Shown here: positions 43,443-51,824 of the stretch, one piece after another
Layout: the number at the start of each line of letters is the position of its first letter
Numbering within the stretch: position 1 is the stretch's first letter
Assembly: GCF_028290625.1 (NCBI RefSeq)
Contig: NZ_JAQGJM010000019.1
Location: 62,001-126,000, forward strand
Direction of reading: 5' to 3'
Length of the DNA: 64,000 nucleotides
DNA from: Devosia sp.
Lineage (GTDB): Bacteria; Pseudomonadota; Alphaproteobacteria; Rhizobiales; Devosiaceae
Position numbers and translations under genes: made by a program
Notes under the pieces: model-generated
Told to the model about the DNA's origin: nothing
The model's input: only the letters and a program-made list of their open reading frames with translations
The model's database searches: none

Positions 43443-44921
43443 ATGACCACCGATGCTCCAACCTTGGCCGATTTCGAGGCTACTGCCCCTGTCGAGGACC
43501 ATAGCGCCCGCAACAAGCTCGTCATCGGGCTGCTGCTGGTCTCGGCCTTCGTCGTCATTCTCAATGAGACCATCATGGGCGTGGCGCTGCCGCACCTGAT
43601 GGCCGATCTCGACATCACCGCCAGCGCCGCGCAGTGGCTGACCACCGCCTTCATGCTGACCATGGCCGTGGTCATCCCGATCACCGGTTTCCTGTTACAG
43701 CGCCTTAATACGCGGCCGGTGTTCATTCTGGCTATGTCGCTGTTTTCCGCCGGTACGTTGATTTCGGCGCTGGCGCCCGGTTTTGGCGTGCTTGTGATCG
43801 GCCGCATCGTGCAAGCTTCCGGCACCGCCATCATGATGCCCCTGCTGATGACCACCGTGATGAACCTGGTGCCACCGGAATCACGCGGCAAGACCATGGG
43901 TAATATCTCCATCGTCATCTCGGTCGCTCCCGCCATCGGGCCTACCATTTCCGGGCTGATTCTGTCGGTGCTCGAGTGGCGCTGGATGTTCATCCTGGTG
44001 CTGCCGATCGCCTTGGCGGCGCTGGCGCTTGGCGCGTCGCGCATCAAGAATGTCACCACGCCCACGGACGCCCCGATCGATATCCTATCGGTCATCCTCT
44101 CCGCCATCGGCTTCGGTGGCTTGGTCTATGGCCTCAGCGGCCTTGGTGAAGCCGCGATCCATGCGCCGCTCGTATCGCCCTTCATCCCGCTGGCGGTGGG
44201 CGTGGCCGCCATCGTCATCTTCGTGCTGCGCCAGTTGCAGTTGCAGAAACAGGATCGCGCACTACTCGATCTGCGCACGCTCGCCATCCCGGCCTTCACC
44301 ATCTCGGCGGCCATGATGTCGATCCTGATGATGGCAATGTTCGGCGCCTTCATCCTGCTGCCGATCTATCTGCAGAACGTGCTCGGGCTGACCACGCTCC
44401 AGACCGGTCTGCTGCTGCTGCCGGGTGGGCTGATCATGGGCCTCTGCGCGCCCACCGTGGGCAGCCTGTTCGACAAATACGGCCCCGTGCCGCTGGTTAT
44501 TCCCGGCGCCATCCTCACCAGCGCCGCCTTGTGGGGCCTCACCTTCATCCAGGTCGACACCCCGTTCTGGGCGCTGCTGATCGCTCACCTGGGGCTCAGC
44601 GTCGGCTTGGCACTGATGTTCACGCCGCTGTTCACCGTCAGCCTCGGCTCGCTGCCGCCAAATCTCTATTCGCATGGCAGCGCGGTGATCGGCACCACCC
44701 AGCAAGTCGCCGGCGCGGCGGGCACGGCCCTGTTCGTCGCCATCCTGACCCTGCAGTCGGCGGGTCTTGCCGCCGGTGGAGCTGATGTGCTGACCGCGAC
44801 GACTGGCGGTATCAAGGCGGCGTTCCTCTGCGGCGCCATCATCTCGCTGCTGGCGGTGGTTGCGGCCTTCTTCATCCGCAAGCCCGCCGGTGGCGCGCCC
44901 GGCATGGGCCACGGCCACTAA
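43443..44921 (+). CDS. DHA2-family MFS multidrug exporter
   Basis: 492 aa, 14 predicted membrane helices (EmrB/QacA group), proton-coupled efflux. Family motifs include LNETIMGVALPHLMADLDIT in the first helix, AAQWLTTAFMLTMAVVIPIT in helix 2 and GRIVQASGTAIMMPLLMTTV with the motif C-like region. The C-terminus is short and His/Gly rich. It converges on a TetR gene with no gap (44921/44922). Substrate unknown. Confidence 0.92.
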   Translation: MTTDAPTLADFEATAPVEDHSARNKLVIGLLLVSAFVVILNETIMGVALPHLMADLDITASAAQWLTTAFMLTMAVVIPITGFLLQRLNTRPVFILAMSLFSAGTLISALAPGFGVLVIGRIVQASGTAIMMPLLMTTVMNLVPPESRGKTMGNISIVISVAPAIGPTISGLILSVLEWRWMFILVLPIALAALALGASRIKNVTTPTDAPIDILSVILSAIGFGGLVYGLSGLGEAAIHAPLVSPFIPLAVGVAAIVIFVLRQLQLQKQDRALLDLRTLAIPAFTISAAMMSILMMAMFGAFILLPIYLQNVLGLTTLQTGLLLLPGGLIMGLCAPTVGSLFDKYGPVPLVIPGAILTSAALWGLTFIQVDTPFWALLIAHLGLSVGLALMFTPLFTVSLGSLPPNLYSHGSAVIGTTQQVAGAAGTALFVAILTLQSAGLAAGGADVLTATTGGIKAAFLCGAIISLLAVVAAFFIRKPAGGAPGMGHGH

Positions 44922-45473
44922 CTACAGCAGCCGCAACAGTTCGGCGGCAACACCATCGAGGGGGGCGACGCTCCCCTCGGCCCGGCACAGGATCAGTGCC
45001 CCCTCCATCCCCGCAACCGTCGTCAGCGCAATCGCCGCGGCGCGGGCAGGGGGCAGGCCCGCGGTTTCGAGCTGTTCGGTCAGCAATCCTACCCAGGCCC
45101 TGAACGTTTCCCGCACCACCCCGATCAACTGATCCCCGGGCGCCGTATCGATCGCAGTGCCCGCCACGGCGCAGCCCGATGCCCCGTTCGACGCGATTAC
45201 CACGCGCCGCCACAGCTCCACGAACCCGTTGATGACCTCCACCGCACTGGCCCCATCCAGCGCCCGCTGCCGCGACAGCACGAATGCCCCCGTGGCCTGC
45301 ACCGCGGCCTCTGCCAACTGCGCCTTGCCCTCGGGAAAATGGTGATAAATCGAGCCGCGCGGCGCGCCGCTATCGGCCAGCACGTCGGAAAACGACGTTG
45401 CATTGACCCCGCGCGCCGCGATGAGCGCCACGGCACTGCGCACCATCTTGGCCCGGCTATCGTTCTCCATCAC
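44922..45473 (-). CDS. TetR/AcrR family regulator
   Basis: 183 aa. The helix-turn-helix is in AARGVNATSFSDVLADSGAP followed by RGSIYHHFPEGKAQLAEAAV (residues ~18-55), typical of the LmrA/YxaF-like group. The rest is the helical ligand domain. Two identical-type 16-bp palindromes lie in the 84-bp gap before the divergent tautomerase gene, so it probably represses both itself and that gene. Confidence 0.92.
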   Translation of the reverse strand: MMENDSRAKMVRSAVALIAARGVNATSFSDVLADSGAPRGSIYHHFPEGKAQLAEAAVQATGAFVLSRQRALDGASAVEVINGFVELWRRVVIASNGASGCAVAGTAIDTAPGDQLIGVVRETFRAWVGLLTEQLETAGLPPARAAAIALTTVAGMEGALILCRAEGSVAPLDGVAAELLRLL

Positions 45474-45486
45474 GCAATTCCTTGAC

Positions 45487-45502
45487 TATGACGACCGTCA
45501 TA
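45487..45502. promoter_or_regulatory. TetR operator site 1
   Basis: TATGACG-AC-CGTCATA, a perfect 7-bp dyad around 2 bp, 14 bp before the tetR start. Confidence 0.75.
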
Positions 45503-45523
45503 TGGCATCGATTGTCCATTGAC

Positions 45524-45539
45524 TATGATGACCATCATA
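45524..45539. promoter_or_regulatory. TetR operator site 2
   Basis: TATGATG-AC-CATCATA, same design as site 1 and 37 bp from it. Both are preceded by TTGAC, forming a partial direct repeat. Confidence 0.75.
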
Positions 45540-45557
45540 ATTCCTGGAGAAGCTCTC

Positions 45558-45980
45558 ATGCCCATGATCGATGTCTACGCTGCCAAGGGAACGTTCGGCA
45601 ACAAACCCGCGCTGACCAAGGCGCTCAATGCCTGCCTGATGGCCTGGGAGAAGGTGCCGCCGATATCCTGGTTCACTGATAACACTGCCGCTTTTATCCA
45701 CGAAATGGACACGGATTCGTTAGCTAATGCTAACGGCGACAGTAGCTTTATACGCATTCAGGTACTCACGCCGGTCGGCATTCTGGATCGCGATAAAAAG
45801 CTGGGTGTCACCCGCGAGATGACCGACATCATCGTTGCGGCATCGAGCAATGCGACGCCGAAGGAGCATGTCTGGGTGCAGATCGTGGAAGCGCCAGATG
45901 GTGGCTGGGGCATTGGCGGCCACGCCTATCTCAATGACGAAATCGCCACCGAAGCGCGTCGCCGTCTTGGCATCGCGTAG
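45558..45980 (+). CDS. tautomerase family protein
   Basis: 140 aa from ATG 45558 (GGAGA about 9 nt upstream), so the second residue is Pro and becomes the N-terminal catalytic base after Met removal, as in 4-oxalocrotonate tautomerases (PMIDVYAAKGTF). RIQVLTPVGILDRDKKLGVT and HVWVQIVEAPDGGWGIGGHA are typical of the longer tautomerase/MIF group. Substrate is unknown, perhaps an aromatic breakdown product; the TetR regulator may sense it. Confidence 0.85.
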   Translation: MPMIDVYAAKGTFGNKPALTKALNACLMAWEKVPPISWFTDNTAAFIHEMDTDSLANANGDSSFIRIQVLTPVGILDRDKKLGVTREMTDIIVAASSNATPKEHVWVQIVEAPDGGWGIGGHAYLNDEIATEARRRLGIA

Positions 45981-45995
45981 GGCCCAATCGGCCCA

Positions 45996-46018
45996 GCGCC
46001 GGTCTAGCTGACCGGCGC
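45996..46018. terminator. bidirectional hairpin between tautomerase and infA
   Basis: GCGCCGGTC-TAGCT-GACCGGCGC, a perfect 9-bp stem between convergent gene ends. No T-tract on either side. Confidence 0.55.
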
Positions 46019-46030
46019 GACTGCCTGATT

Positions 46031-46249
46031 CTAGCGGAAGCGGTAAGTAAGGCGACCCTTGGTCAGGTCATAGGGTGTCATTTCGCACAACACCTTGTCG
46101 CCGGCCAGCACGCGGATGCGGTTCTTGCGCAGCTTGCCGGCGGTGTGGGCGATAATCACATGATCATTCTCCAATTTGACCCGGAAGGTCGCATTGGGCA
46201 GCAATTCGGTAACAACGCCCGGAAATTCGAGCACGTCTTCTTTGGCCAT
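46031..46249 (-). CDS. infA: translation initiation factor IF-1
   Basis: 72 aa, complete. The S1/OB fold sequence [39 protein letters not shown] and [16 protein letters not shown] are near-universal. Helps set the start codon on the 30S subunit. Monocistronic here, with a good promoter and a ~120-nt leader upstream. Confidence 0.98.
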   Translation of the reverse strand: MAKEDVLEFPGVVTELLPNATFRVKLENDHVIIAHTAGKLRKNRIRVLAGDKVLCEMTPYDLTKGRLTYRFR

Positions 46250-46378
46250 GTAGGCTCCTGAGTAGCCCCGAAGCAGGGCCTCGGCAGACGCCGGGCGGGT
46301 TCGGGTATGTTGGGATCATCACGTCTGGCAACCGGGTTTCCCCAGAGGCGTCGACAGGCAGAATGGTCTGGTGGACGT

Positions 46379-46407
46379 TATATAGTGTAGTTCACCTGCT
46401 TTGTGAA
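46379..46407 (-). promoter_or_regulatory. infA promoter
   Basis: On the minus strand TTCACA (46407-46402), 17-bp spacer, TATATA (46384-46379). Predicted start about 46372. Confidence 0.55.
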
Positions 46408-46441
46408 CCACTTGCCGGTTTTCAGCGCGCAATGCAGCCAT

Positions 46442-48112
46442 CTATTCGCTGCGACGCGCAATGACTGCTTGTTCCAGGTCGATATTCTCCAGCATTTCGC
46501 GCACGATTTCGTCGTCCAGCCGCTCCGCGTCGCGCTCGGCGATCAGCGCCCCGCGGCGCGCCGCCTGCATTTCGCCGACAATGACCATCATTTTTTCGCG
46601 GCCCACGCTGGTATCTGCGCCCCGGCCTGCCGGACTGAGGCCAAAGTCGCGCTTCACATTGGCCAGCATGCGCTCGCTGAACGCCTTCCCCGCTTCGTCC
46701 TCCTGGGCGTCGCGGATTTCCTCCAGCTTGTCGATCGAAGCCTTTTGAGTTGCCACCCGTGCCAGCGCCACCTGCTCCTGGCGAAAGGCTAGGTCGCCGT
46801 CATTAGTAATGCCCAGCCACTTGATCAGCCAGGGCAGGGTCAATCCCTGCAGGATCAGCGTTCCCAGTGCCACCGCGAAGGCGATGGTGACGATCAGGTC
46901 GCGTTCGGCCAACGGCGCCCCGGCGGCAGTGACCAGCGGCGTACCGGCTGCGGCCGCGAGCGTCACCACGCCGCGCATGCCCGACCACGACAGCACCAGG
47001 TTTTCGCGCCAGCCCAGCGGCTCGGCCAGCTTCGCGTCCGGGCTGCGACCGCGCCGGCCGCGCCGCGTCGGGCGCGCATTGATGCTCGCCAGGCGCCGCT
47101 CGAACCCCTCCTTGCGCCGCGGATGGCTCCATTTCGATAGCACGGCACTGAACATCACCCAGACGATACGGACCAGGATAACCGCCACCAGTGTCAACGC
47201 GGAAAGGCCCGCCAGTGTGCCCAGGGTATAGCCGTGCTCGATCGCGTCCTCGACCACAAAGCGGAACTGCAGCCCCATATAGGCGAACACGAACGCCTCC
47301 AGCAGCGCATCGACGACACGCAGGAATTCGCGCTGCTGAATGCGGCCGTCGAATTTGAGATCCGACGAATTATGCCCCAGCGACAGCCCGGCAAACACCA
47401 CCGCCATGACACCCGAAGCGGTCAGTTCTTCCGCCAGCATATAGGCCGCGAAGGGGGTGATGATGGTCAGCGCCGTGACCATGGTCGGGTTATGCAATTG
47501 CCGGCGCAATTGATGCACGATCCCGCCCATGAAGACGCCCAAAATGGCGCCGACGCTCGCCGCGAACAGGAAATACAGCGCCGCGTTATCGATCGGCATC
47601 GATCCGCCGGTGGCCCCCGCTACCGCCGCGCTGAACAAAGCCAGCGCTGCCGCGTCGTTGATCAGGCTTTCACCCTTGAGCACCGTCATCAGCCGGTTGG
47701 GCAACTTGAGCTTGGTGCCGATGGAGACTGCGCTGACCGCGTCGATAGGCGCGATCACCGCGCCCAGGATCAACGCCGCCGGCAGCGACATCACCGGGTA
47801 AAGCCATCCCAGCAGTGCGCCCACCGCCACCGTGCTGACCAGGATCAGCGCCACGCCCATGTTGAGGATCGAACCGATCCGCTTCATGAAGCTGAAAAAC
47901 GAGAAATTCACCGCCGCCGAAAACAGCAATGGCGGCAGCACCAGCCCGAGGATGATATCCGGCTCCAGCTCGGTGCGCGGCAATCGCGGCACGAAGGACA
48001 CCGCAATGCCCACCATGGCGAGGAACAGAGCGGACTGATATCCCTTGCGCTCCGCAAAGATCGTCAGCCCGATAGCCGCCATCATCACGATCAGGATTTG
48101 GGATGCGCCCAT
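46442..48112 (-). CDS. CPA1-type Na+/H+ antiporter
   Basis: 556 aa from ATG 48112. About 12 membrane helices with the CPA1 ion-binding region AAALILGAVIAPIDAVSAVS and LKGESLINDAAALALFSAAV, followed by a soluble C-terminal part of ~150 residues rich in charged residues. Exports Na+ or K+ for protons. Frame upstream of 48112 runs through a family A repeat and is not translated in all likelihood. Confidence 0.92.
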   Translation of the reverse strand: MGASQILIVMMAAIGLTIFAERKGYQSALFLAMVGIAVSFVPRLPRTELEPDIILGLVLPPLLFSAAVNFSFFSFMKRIGSILNMGVALILVSTVAVGALLGWLYPVMSLPAALILGAVIAPIDAVSAVSIGTKLKLPNRLMTVLKGESLINDAAALALFSAAVAGATGGSMPIDNAALYFLFAASVGAILGVFMGGIVHQLRRQLHNPTMVTALTIITPFAAYMLAEELTASGVMAVVFAGLSLGHNSSDLKFDGRIQQREFLRVVDALLEAFVFAYMGLQFRFVVEDAIEHGYTLGTLAGLSALTLVAVILVRIVWVMFSAVLSKWSHPRRKEGFERRLASINARPTRRGRRGRSPDAKLAEPLGWRENLVLSWSGMRGVVTLAAAAGTPLVTAAGAPLAERDLIVTIAFAVALGTLILQGLTLPWLIKWLGITNDGDLAFRQEQVALARVATQKASIDKLEEIRDAQEDEAGKAFSERMLANVKRDFGLSPAGRGADTSVGREKMMVIVGEMQAARRGALIAERDAERLDDEIVREMLENIDLEQAVIARRSE

Positions 48113-48224
48113 GTGCCGTCTCCGTCGCCGAATGTGTCGTCCACCGGCTAACTCAGAAAGCGCCCCACACAAAGGGATTTTCCTTCTTTCTCCCGCTTGT
48201 GGAATTCTGTCTTGCTTGAACATC

Positions 48225-48381
48225 GTGCCACGCCCTCGTGGTTCGAGGCTCGCGAAGGGCTCGCACCTCACCATGAGGGCTGCTGTTGATTTCGCGATGT
48301 TCCAACAGCCCTGATCATCTCAGTAGACCTCATGGTGAGGCGGGAGGCGCAGCCGACCCTCGAACCACGAGGACGTGGCGC
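48225..48381. repeat. family A repeat, two facing arms
   Basis: GTGCCACGCCCTCGTGGTTC arm (48225-48279) faces a reverse arm (48328-48381) with some differences (GGCGGGAGGCGCAGCC variant in the middle). It fills most of the 350-bp gap between the antiporter and the MarR gene. Confidence 0.85.
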
Positions 48382-48426
48382 TGTGGGCGGTCTCCGCTTG
48401 CTTGAACAGTTCAAAGAGCACCTCCC

Positions 48427-48455
48427 TTGCCAAATCCCACACGCGGGCATATACC
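48427..48455 (+). promoter_or_regulatory. candidate promoter of the second marR gene
   Basis: TTGCCA (48427-48432), 17-bp spacer, TATACC (48450-48455). The predicted start is about 48462, on the ATG at 48463, so the mRNA is probably leaderless. Confidence 0.45.
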
Positions 48456-48458
48456 CGC
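48443..48458. promoter_or_regulatory. MarR operator copy 1
   Basis: GCGGGCATATACCCGC, a 16-bp palindrome with one mismatched pair, covering the -10 box and ending 4 bp before the start codon. The same core recurs at 48878-48891. Confidence 0.7.
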
Positions 48459-48462
48459 ATCC

Positions 48463-48861
48463 ATGGATCAAACCTGCCTCTGCATTGCTGTCCGCAAAGC
48501 CTCGCGCCGCATGACCACAGTCTACGACGATGCGTTGGCGCCGGTCGGCATCAATCTCGCGCAATACAGCCTGCTCAAAAAGATTCGCCGTATGGCGCCG
48601 GTTTCCCTGACGGACCTTGGCACCGCCATGGACCTCGACCGCTCTACCATCGGCCGCAACGTCAAGGTGCTGGACCGGATGGGCCTGACCCAAGCCGTTA
48701 CCGGCAGGGATCATCGCGAAGCCACCGTCGAGCTCAGCGAAACGGGGCAGGGCATCCTGTCCACCGCGATCCCGCTCTGGGAGCGGGCGCAGGGCCAAAT
48801 CAACACAAAGCTGGGTGCCGATAAGGTCGCCCAGCTCGAACAACTGCTGGCCGAACTCTGA
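48463..48861 (+). CDS. MarR family regulator
   Basis: 132 aa from ATG 48463. Helix-turn-helix VSLTDLGTAMDLDRSTIGRN and wing VTGRDHREATVELSETG are typical; the family's D-x-R pattern appears as GRDHRE. Two copies of a CGGG(T/C)ATATACCCG palindrome flank the gene, one on its own promoter and one before the MFS gene, so it likely represses both. No Shine-Dalgarno precedes the start. The upstream TTG at 48427 would place the operator inside the gene and is rejected. Confidence 0.88.
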   Translation: MDQTCLCIAVRKASRRMTTVYDDALAPVGINLAQYSLLKKIRRMAPVSLTDLGTAMDLDRSTIGRNVKVLDRMGLTQAVTGRDHREATVELSETGQGILSTAIPLWERAQGQINTKLGADKVAQLEQLLAEL

Positions 48862-48877
48862 TTTTTTCACGCACAAA

Positions 48878-48891
48878 CGGGTATATACCCG
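48878..48891. promoter_or_regulatory. MarR operator copy 2
   Basis: CGGGTATATACCCG, a perfect 14-bp palindrome, 41 bp before the MFS start and 17 bp after the marR stop. Confidence 0.75.
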
Positions 48892-48931
48892 AAAATGGAC
48901 GCCAAATGACCTCATGCCCAGGATGCCAGCC

Positions 48932-50224
48932 ATGATTTCCAACCGTCTCGCCGCCTTCCTCGCGGCTCGCGGCATCCATTATGGCTGGGTCGCCGCCGGC
49001 ACCACCTTCCTCGTCATGCTCGCCACTGCCGCCGCCATGGGTTCGGCCGGCGTGCTGATCGAGCCGCTGCAAAAGGAGTTCGGCTGGAGCACCGCGGAAA
49101 TCTCCACCGCCTTCGCCATTCGCCTTGTGCTGTTCGGCCTGCTCGGACCCTTCGCCGCCGCCTTCATGAACCGCTTCGGCGTTCGCGCCGTCGTTGCCAC
49201 AGCGCTGTTGTTCATCTCGGGCGGCATTCTGGCCTCCTTCGTCATGACCCAGGTCTGGCAGCTCGTCCTGCTCTGGGGCGTCGTGGTCGGTGTCGGCACC
49301 GGCATGACCGCGCTGGTGCTGGGCGCCACCGTCGCCGCCCGCTGGTTCGACAAGCGGCGCGGCCTCGTCGTCGGCATGATGACCGCCAGCAATGCCACCG
49401 GCCAGCTTATCTTCCTGCCCCTGATCGCGGCGCTCACCGAACAGATCGGCTGGCGAACTGCCCTCACGCTTGTTGTCGGCATCCTGCTGGTCGCCATGCT
49501 TGCGGTCCTCGTTCTGATGCGTGACCGCCCCGCCGATCTGGGACTCACCCCTTATGGCGGCACCGCCATCGTCGCGGCCCCACCGCGCGGCAGCATGCTG
49601 TCACTTCTCACCTCGCCGATCGCCGCCTTGCGCGACGCCGCTAAGACCTCGGTGTTCTGGGTGCTGTTCCTTACCTTCTTCGTCTGCGGCTTTTCCACCA
49701 ATGGCCTGATCCAGACCCACTGGATTTCCATCTGCGGCGATTTCGGCATTGCGGCAGTAGGTGCCGCCGGCATTCTCGCCGTCATCGGCATATTTGACTT
49801 CGCCGGCACCATCAGCGCCGGCTGGCTCTCCGACCGTTTCGACAATCGCTGGCTGCTGTTCTGGTTCTACTTCCTGCGCGGTCTGTCGCTGCTTTACCTG
49901 CCATTCAGCGGGTTCTCGCTAGAAGCGCTGGCGCTGTTTGGTGTCTTCTACGGCCTCGATTGGGTCGCGACCGTCCCGCCCACAGTCAAGCTGGCCGCCG
50001 AGCGCTTCGGCCCCGAAAAGGCCGGTCTGGTGTTTGGCTGGGTCTTTGCCGGCCATCAGCTCGGAGCCGCCAGCTCTGCCTTCTTTGCCGGCGCGTCCCG
50101 CACCCAGTTCGATAGCTACATGCCCGCCGTCTTCATCGCCGGCGCCCTCTGCGTCATCGCGTCCCTGCTGATCCTGACCGTCGAGCGTCCAGCTTCGTTC
50201 AAGGCAAGGCTCCAGACGGCCTGA
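48932..50224 (+). CDS. MFS transporter
   Basis: 430 aa, 12 predicted helices, from ATG 48932 (AGGA 8 nt upstream; 48914 and 48923 are alternatives). N-terminal GIHYGWVAAGTTFLVMLATA and GVLIEPLQKEFGWSTAEIST are typical of the oxalate/monocarboxylate-like MFS group, with FAGTISAGWLSDRFDNRWLL as the central loop motif. The upstream MarR gene and operator indicate induction by a substrate or toxin, identity unknown. Confidence 0.9.
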   Translation: MISNRLAAFLAARGIHYGWVAAGTTFLVMLATAAAMGSAGVLIEPLQKEFGWSTAEISTAFAIRLVLFGLLGPFAAAFMNRFGVRAVVATALLFISGGILASFVMTQVWQLVLLWGVVVGVGTGMTALVLGATVAARWFDKRRGLVVGMMTASNATGQLIFLPLIAALTEQIGWRTALTLVVGILLVAMLAVLVLMRDRPADLGLTPYGGTAIVAAPPRGSMLSLLTSPIAALRDAAKTSVFWVLFLTFFVCGFSTNGLIQTHWISICGDFGIAAVGAAGILAVIGIFDFAGTISAGWLSDRFDNRWLLFWFYFLRGLSLLYLPFSGFSLEALALFGVFYGLDWVATVPPTVKLAAERFGPEKAGLVFGWVFAGHQLGAASSAFFAGASRTQFDSYMPAVFIAGALCVIASLLILTVERPASFKARLQTA

Positions 50225-50242
50225 CGCAAGCACTCGTTAACC

Positions 50243-50309
50243 CCTGTGGCAGCTTGGCGGGAGGAGTTCACCTTCCGCTAAGCTCCGTAGGGGAGATTGC
50301 TGCCACAGG
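50243..50309. repeat. 11-bp inverted repeat between MFS and GGDEF genes
   Basis: CCTGTGGCAGC (50243-50253) and GCTGCCACAGG (50299-50309) are perfect complements 45 bp apart, in the leader of the CHASE4-GGDEF gene. Confidence 0.6.
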
Positions 50310-50321
50310 CGGGGGCATGGC

Positions 50322-51815
50322 ATGAGCACGACTAAAGCGTCGAAGTGGCAGTTTTCTCACAAGGTCATGCTGCCGGTGGTGCTGGCCATTACCATCACCG
50401 TGGTGGCTGTCGCAGGCTTTGTGGTTTGGTCGACGGCCCGAACCGACGATCATGCCCTGACGCGTGAAACGGCGCTGGTCGCCAACGCGCTGGCCGATCA
50501 GTTGAAGGCCATGCCCACCATCCAGGTGGATTACGCGGTGTGGGACGAAGCGCTCACCGCCGTGGCGGAGGGCGACACTGCTTGGCTGGACGAAAATATC
50601 GGCGGCGCGGTCTATACGGCCTATGGGCAGCAGCGCAGCTACGTTCTCAATTCCAAATTGCGTCCGGTCTATGCCATGCGCGACGGCGGCAAAGTGCCCG
50701 CCAAGGCCTTCGAGCCGGTACGCGCCGTCGTCATGCCGCTGATCGACAAGCTCCGCTCGCTGGACGGCATCGCCGCGACATCGGCCTATAATAACAGCGT
50801 AAACGGCACCGCGCCGTCCGCCACGGACGTGGCCCTGCTCGATGGCCACCCGGCCATGATCAGCGTCATGCCCATGCTGTCCTACTCCGGCGACATGACC
50901 GAGGAGGCCGGCAATGAGCCGATCCTGGTTTCGGGCATGTTGCTGGAAGACGATTTGGCCACCCAGCTCAAGAACCAATACCTGTTCAACGGCGCCCACT
51001 TTGCGCTCACCGCCGACGTGACGGGAGGGGAGGCCGCATACCCGCTTCGCAACAATGCCGGCGACACCATCGCCTGGTTCAAGTGGCAGCCCGATCGGCC
51101 GGGCGCCCGCATCCTGCAGGATACGCTGCCCGCTCTGCTCGGCGCCTTCGTTGTAGCCGGCATCATCATCGCGCTGCTGCTGCGCAATCTCCAGCGCGCC
51201 TCCACCCAATTGCAAACCGAGCGCGCCGAAGCCCAGCATCGCGCCCTGCACGATCCGCTGACGGGCCTCGGCAATCGTGCGCTGTTCCGCGATCGCCTGC
51301 ACCAGGCCGTCAGCGCCATGCAACGCGGCGAGCCGCAATTGGCGCTGCTGGCGCTCGATCTCGATCGCTTCAAGCAGGTCAACGACACCCTTGGCCACGA
51401 AGCCGGCGACGAATTGCTGCGTCAGGTTGCCGGCCGCATCGCCAGCATGTTGCGGCCCACCGATACCCTGGTGCGCCTCGGCGGCGATGAGTTCGCCATC
51501 ATCCAGACCGGCATCTCCACCCATGCGGATGCCGCCGACCTGGCCCAGCGCGTCATCGACTCCTTGCAGGCGCCGTTCCATCTCTCCGGCACCAGCGCCC
51601 AGATCGGCGTCAGCATCGGCATCGTGACGGCGCCGGACCTGGCCCAGACCGAACCCGAACTCGCCTCCCGCGCCGACGACGCGCTCTATCGCGCCAAGGC
51701 CAACGGCCGCAACTGCTTCAGCCTCTATGCCGTGCCGGCCAACGAACCGGCCCGGCTCGAACAGGAAATCCGCCAGGCCTTCAGTGTTCGCATTCGCAAC
51801 GCCGATGCGGCCTGA
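50322..51815 (+). CDS. CHASE4-GGDEF diguanylate cyclase
   Basis: 497 aa. Membrane helix ~15-36, a periplasmic CHASE4 domain ~40-260 with the VDYAVWDEAL signature, membrane helix ~268-288, then GGDEF. The cyclase site RLGGDEFAII (near residue 387) and inhibitory RPTD five residues before it are intact, so it should make cyclic-di-GMP in response to an external signal. The C-terminus ends in a linker-like RLEQEIRQAF, as in proteins that continue into an EAL domain, but no EAL follows. Confidence 0.93.
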   Translation: MSTTKASKWQFSHKVMLPVVLAITITVVAVAGFVVWSTARTDDHALTRETALVANALADQLKAMPTIQVDYAVWDEALTAVAEGDTAWLDENIGGAVYTAYGQQRSYVLNSKLRPVYAMRDGGKVPAKAFEPVRAVVMPLIDKLRSLDGIAATSAYNNSVNGTAPSATDVALLDGHPAMISVMPMLSYSGDMTEEAGNEPILVSGMLLEDDLATQLKNQYLFNGAHFALTADVTGGEAAYPLRNNAGDTIAWFKWQPDRPGARILQDTLPALLGAFVVAGIIIALLLRNLQRASTQLQTERAEAQHRALHDPLTGLGNRALFRDRLHQAVSAMQRGEPQLALLALDLDRFKQVNDTLGHEAGDELLRQVAGRIASMLRPTDTLVRLGGDEFAIIQTGISTHADAADLAQRVIDSLQAPFHLSGTSAQIGVSIGIVTAPDLAQTEPELASRADDALYRAKANGRNCFSLYAVPANEPARLEQEIRQAFSVRIRNADAA

Positions 51816-51824
51816 CTATTGATT

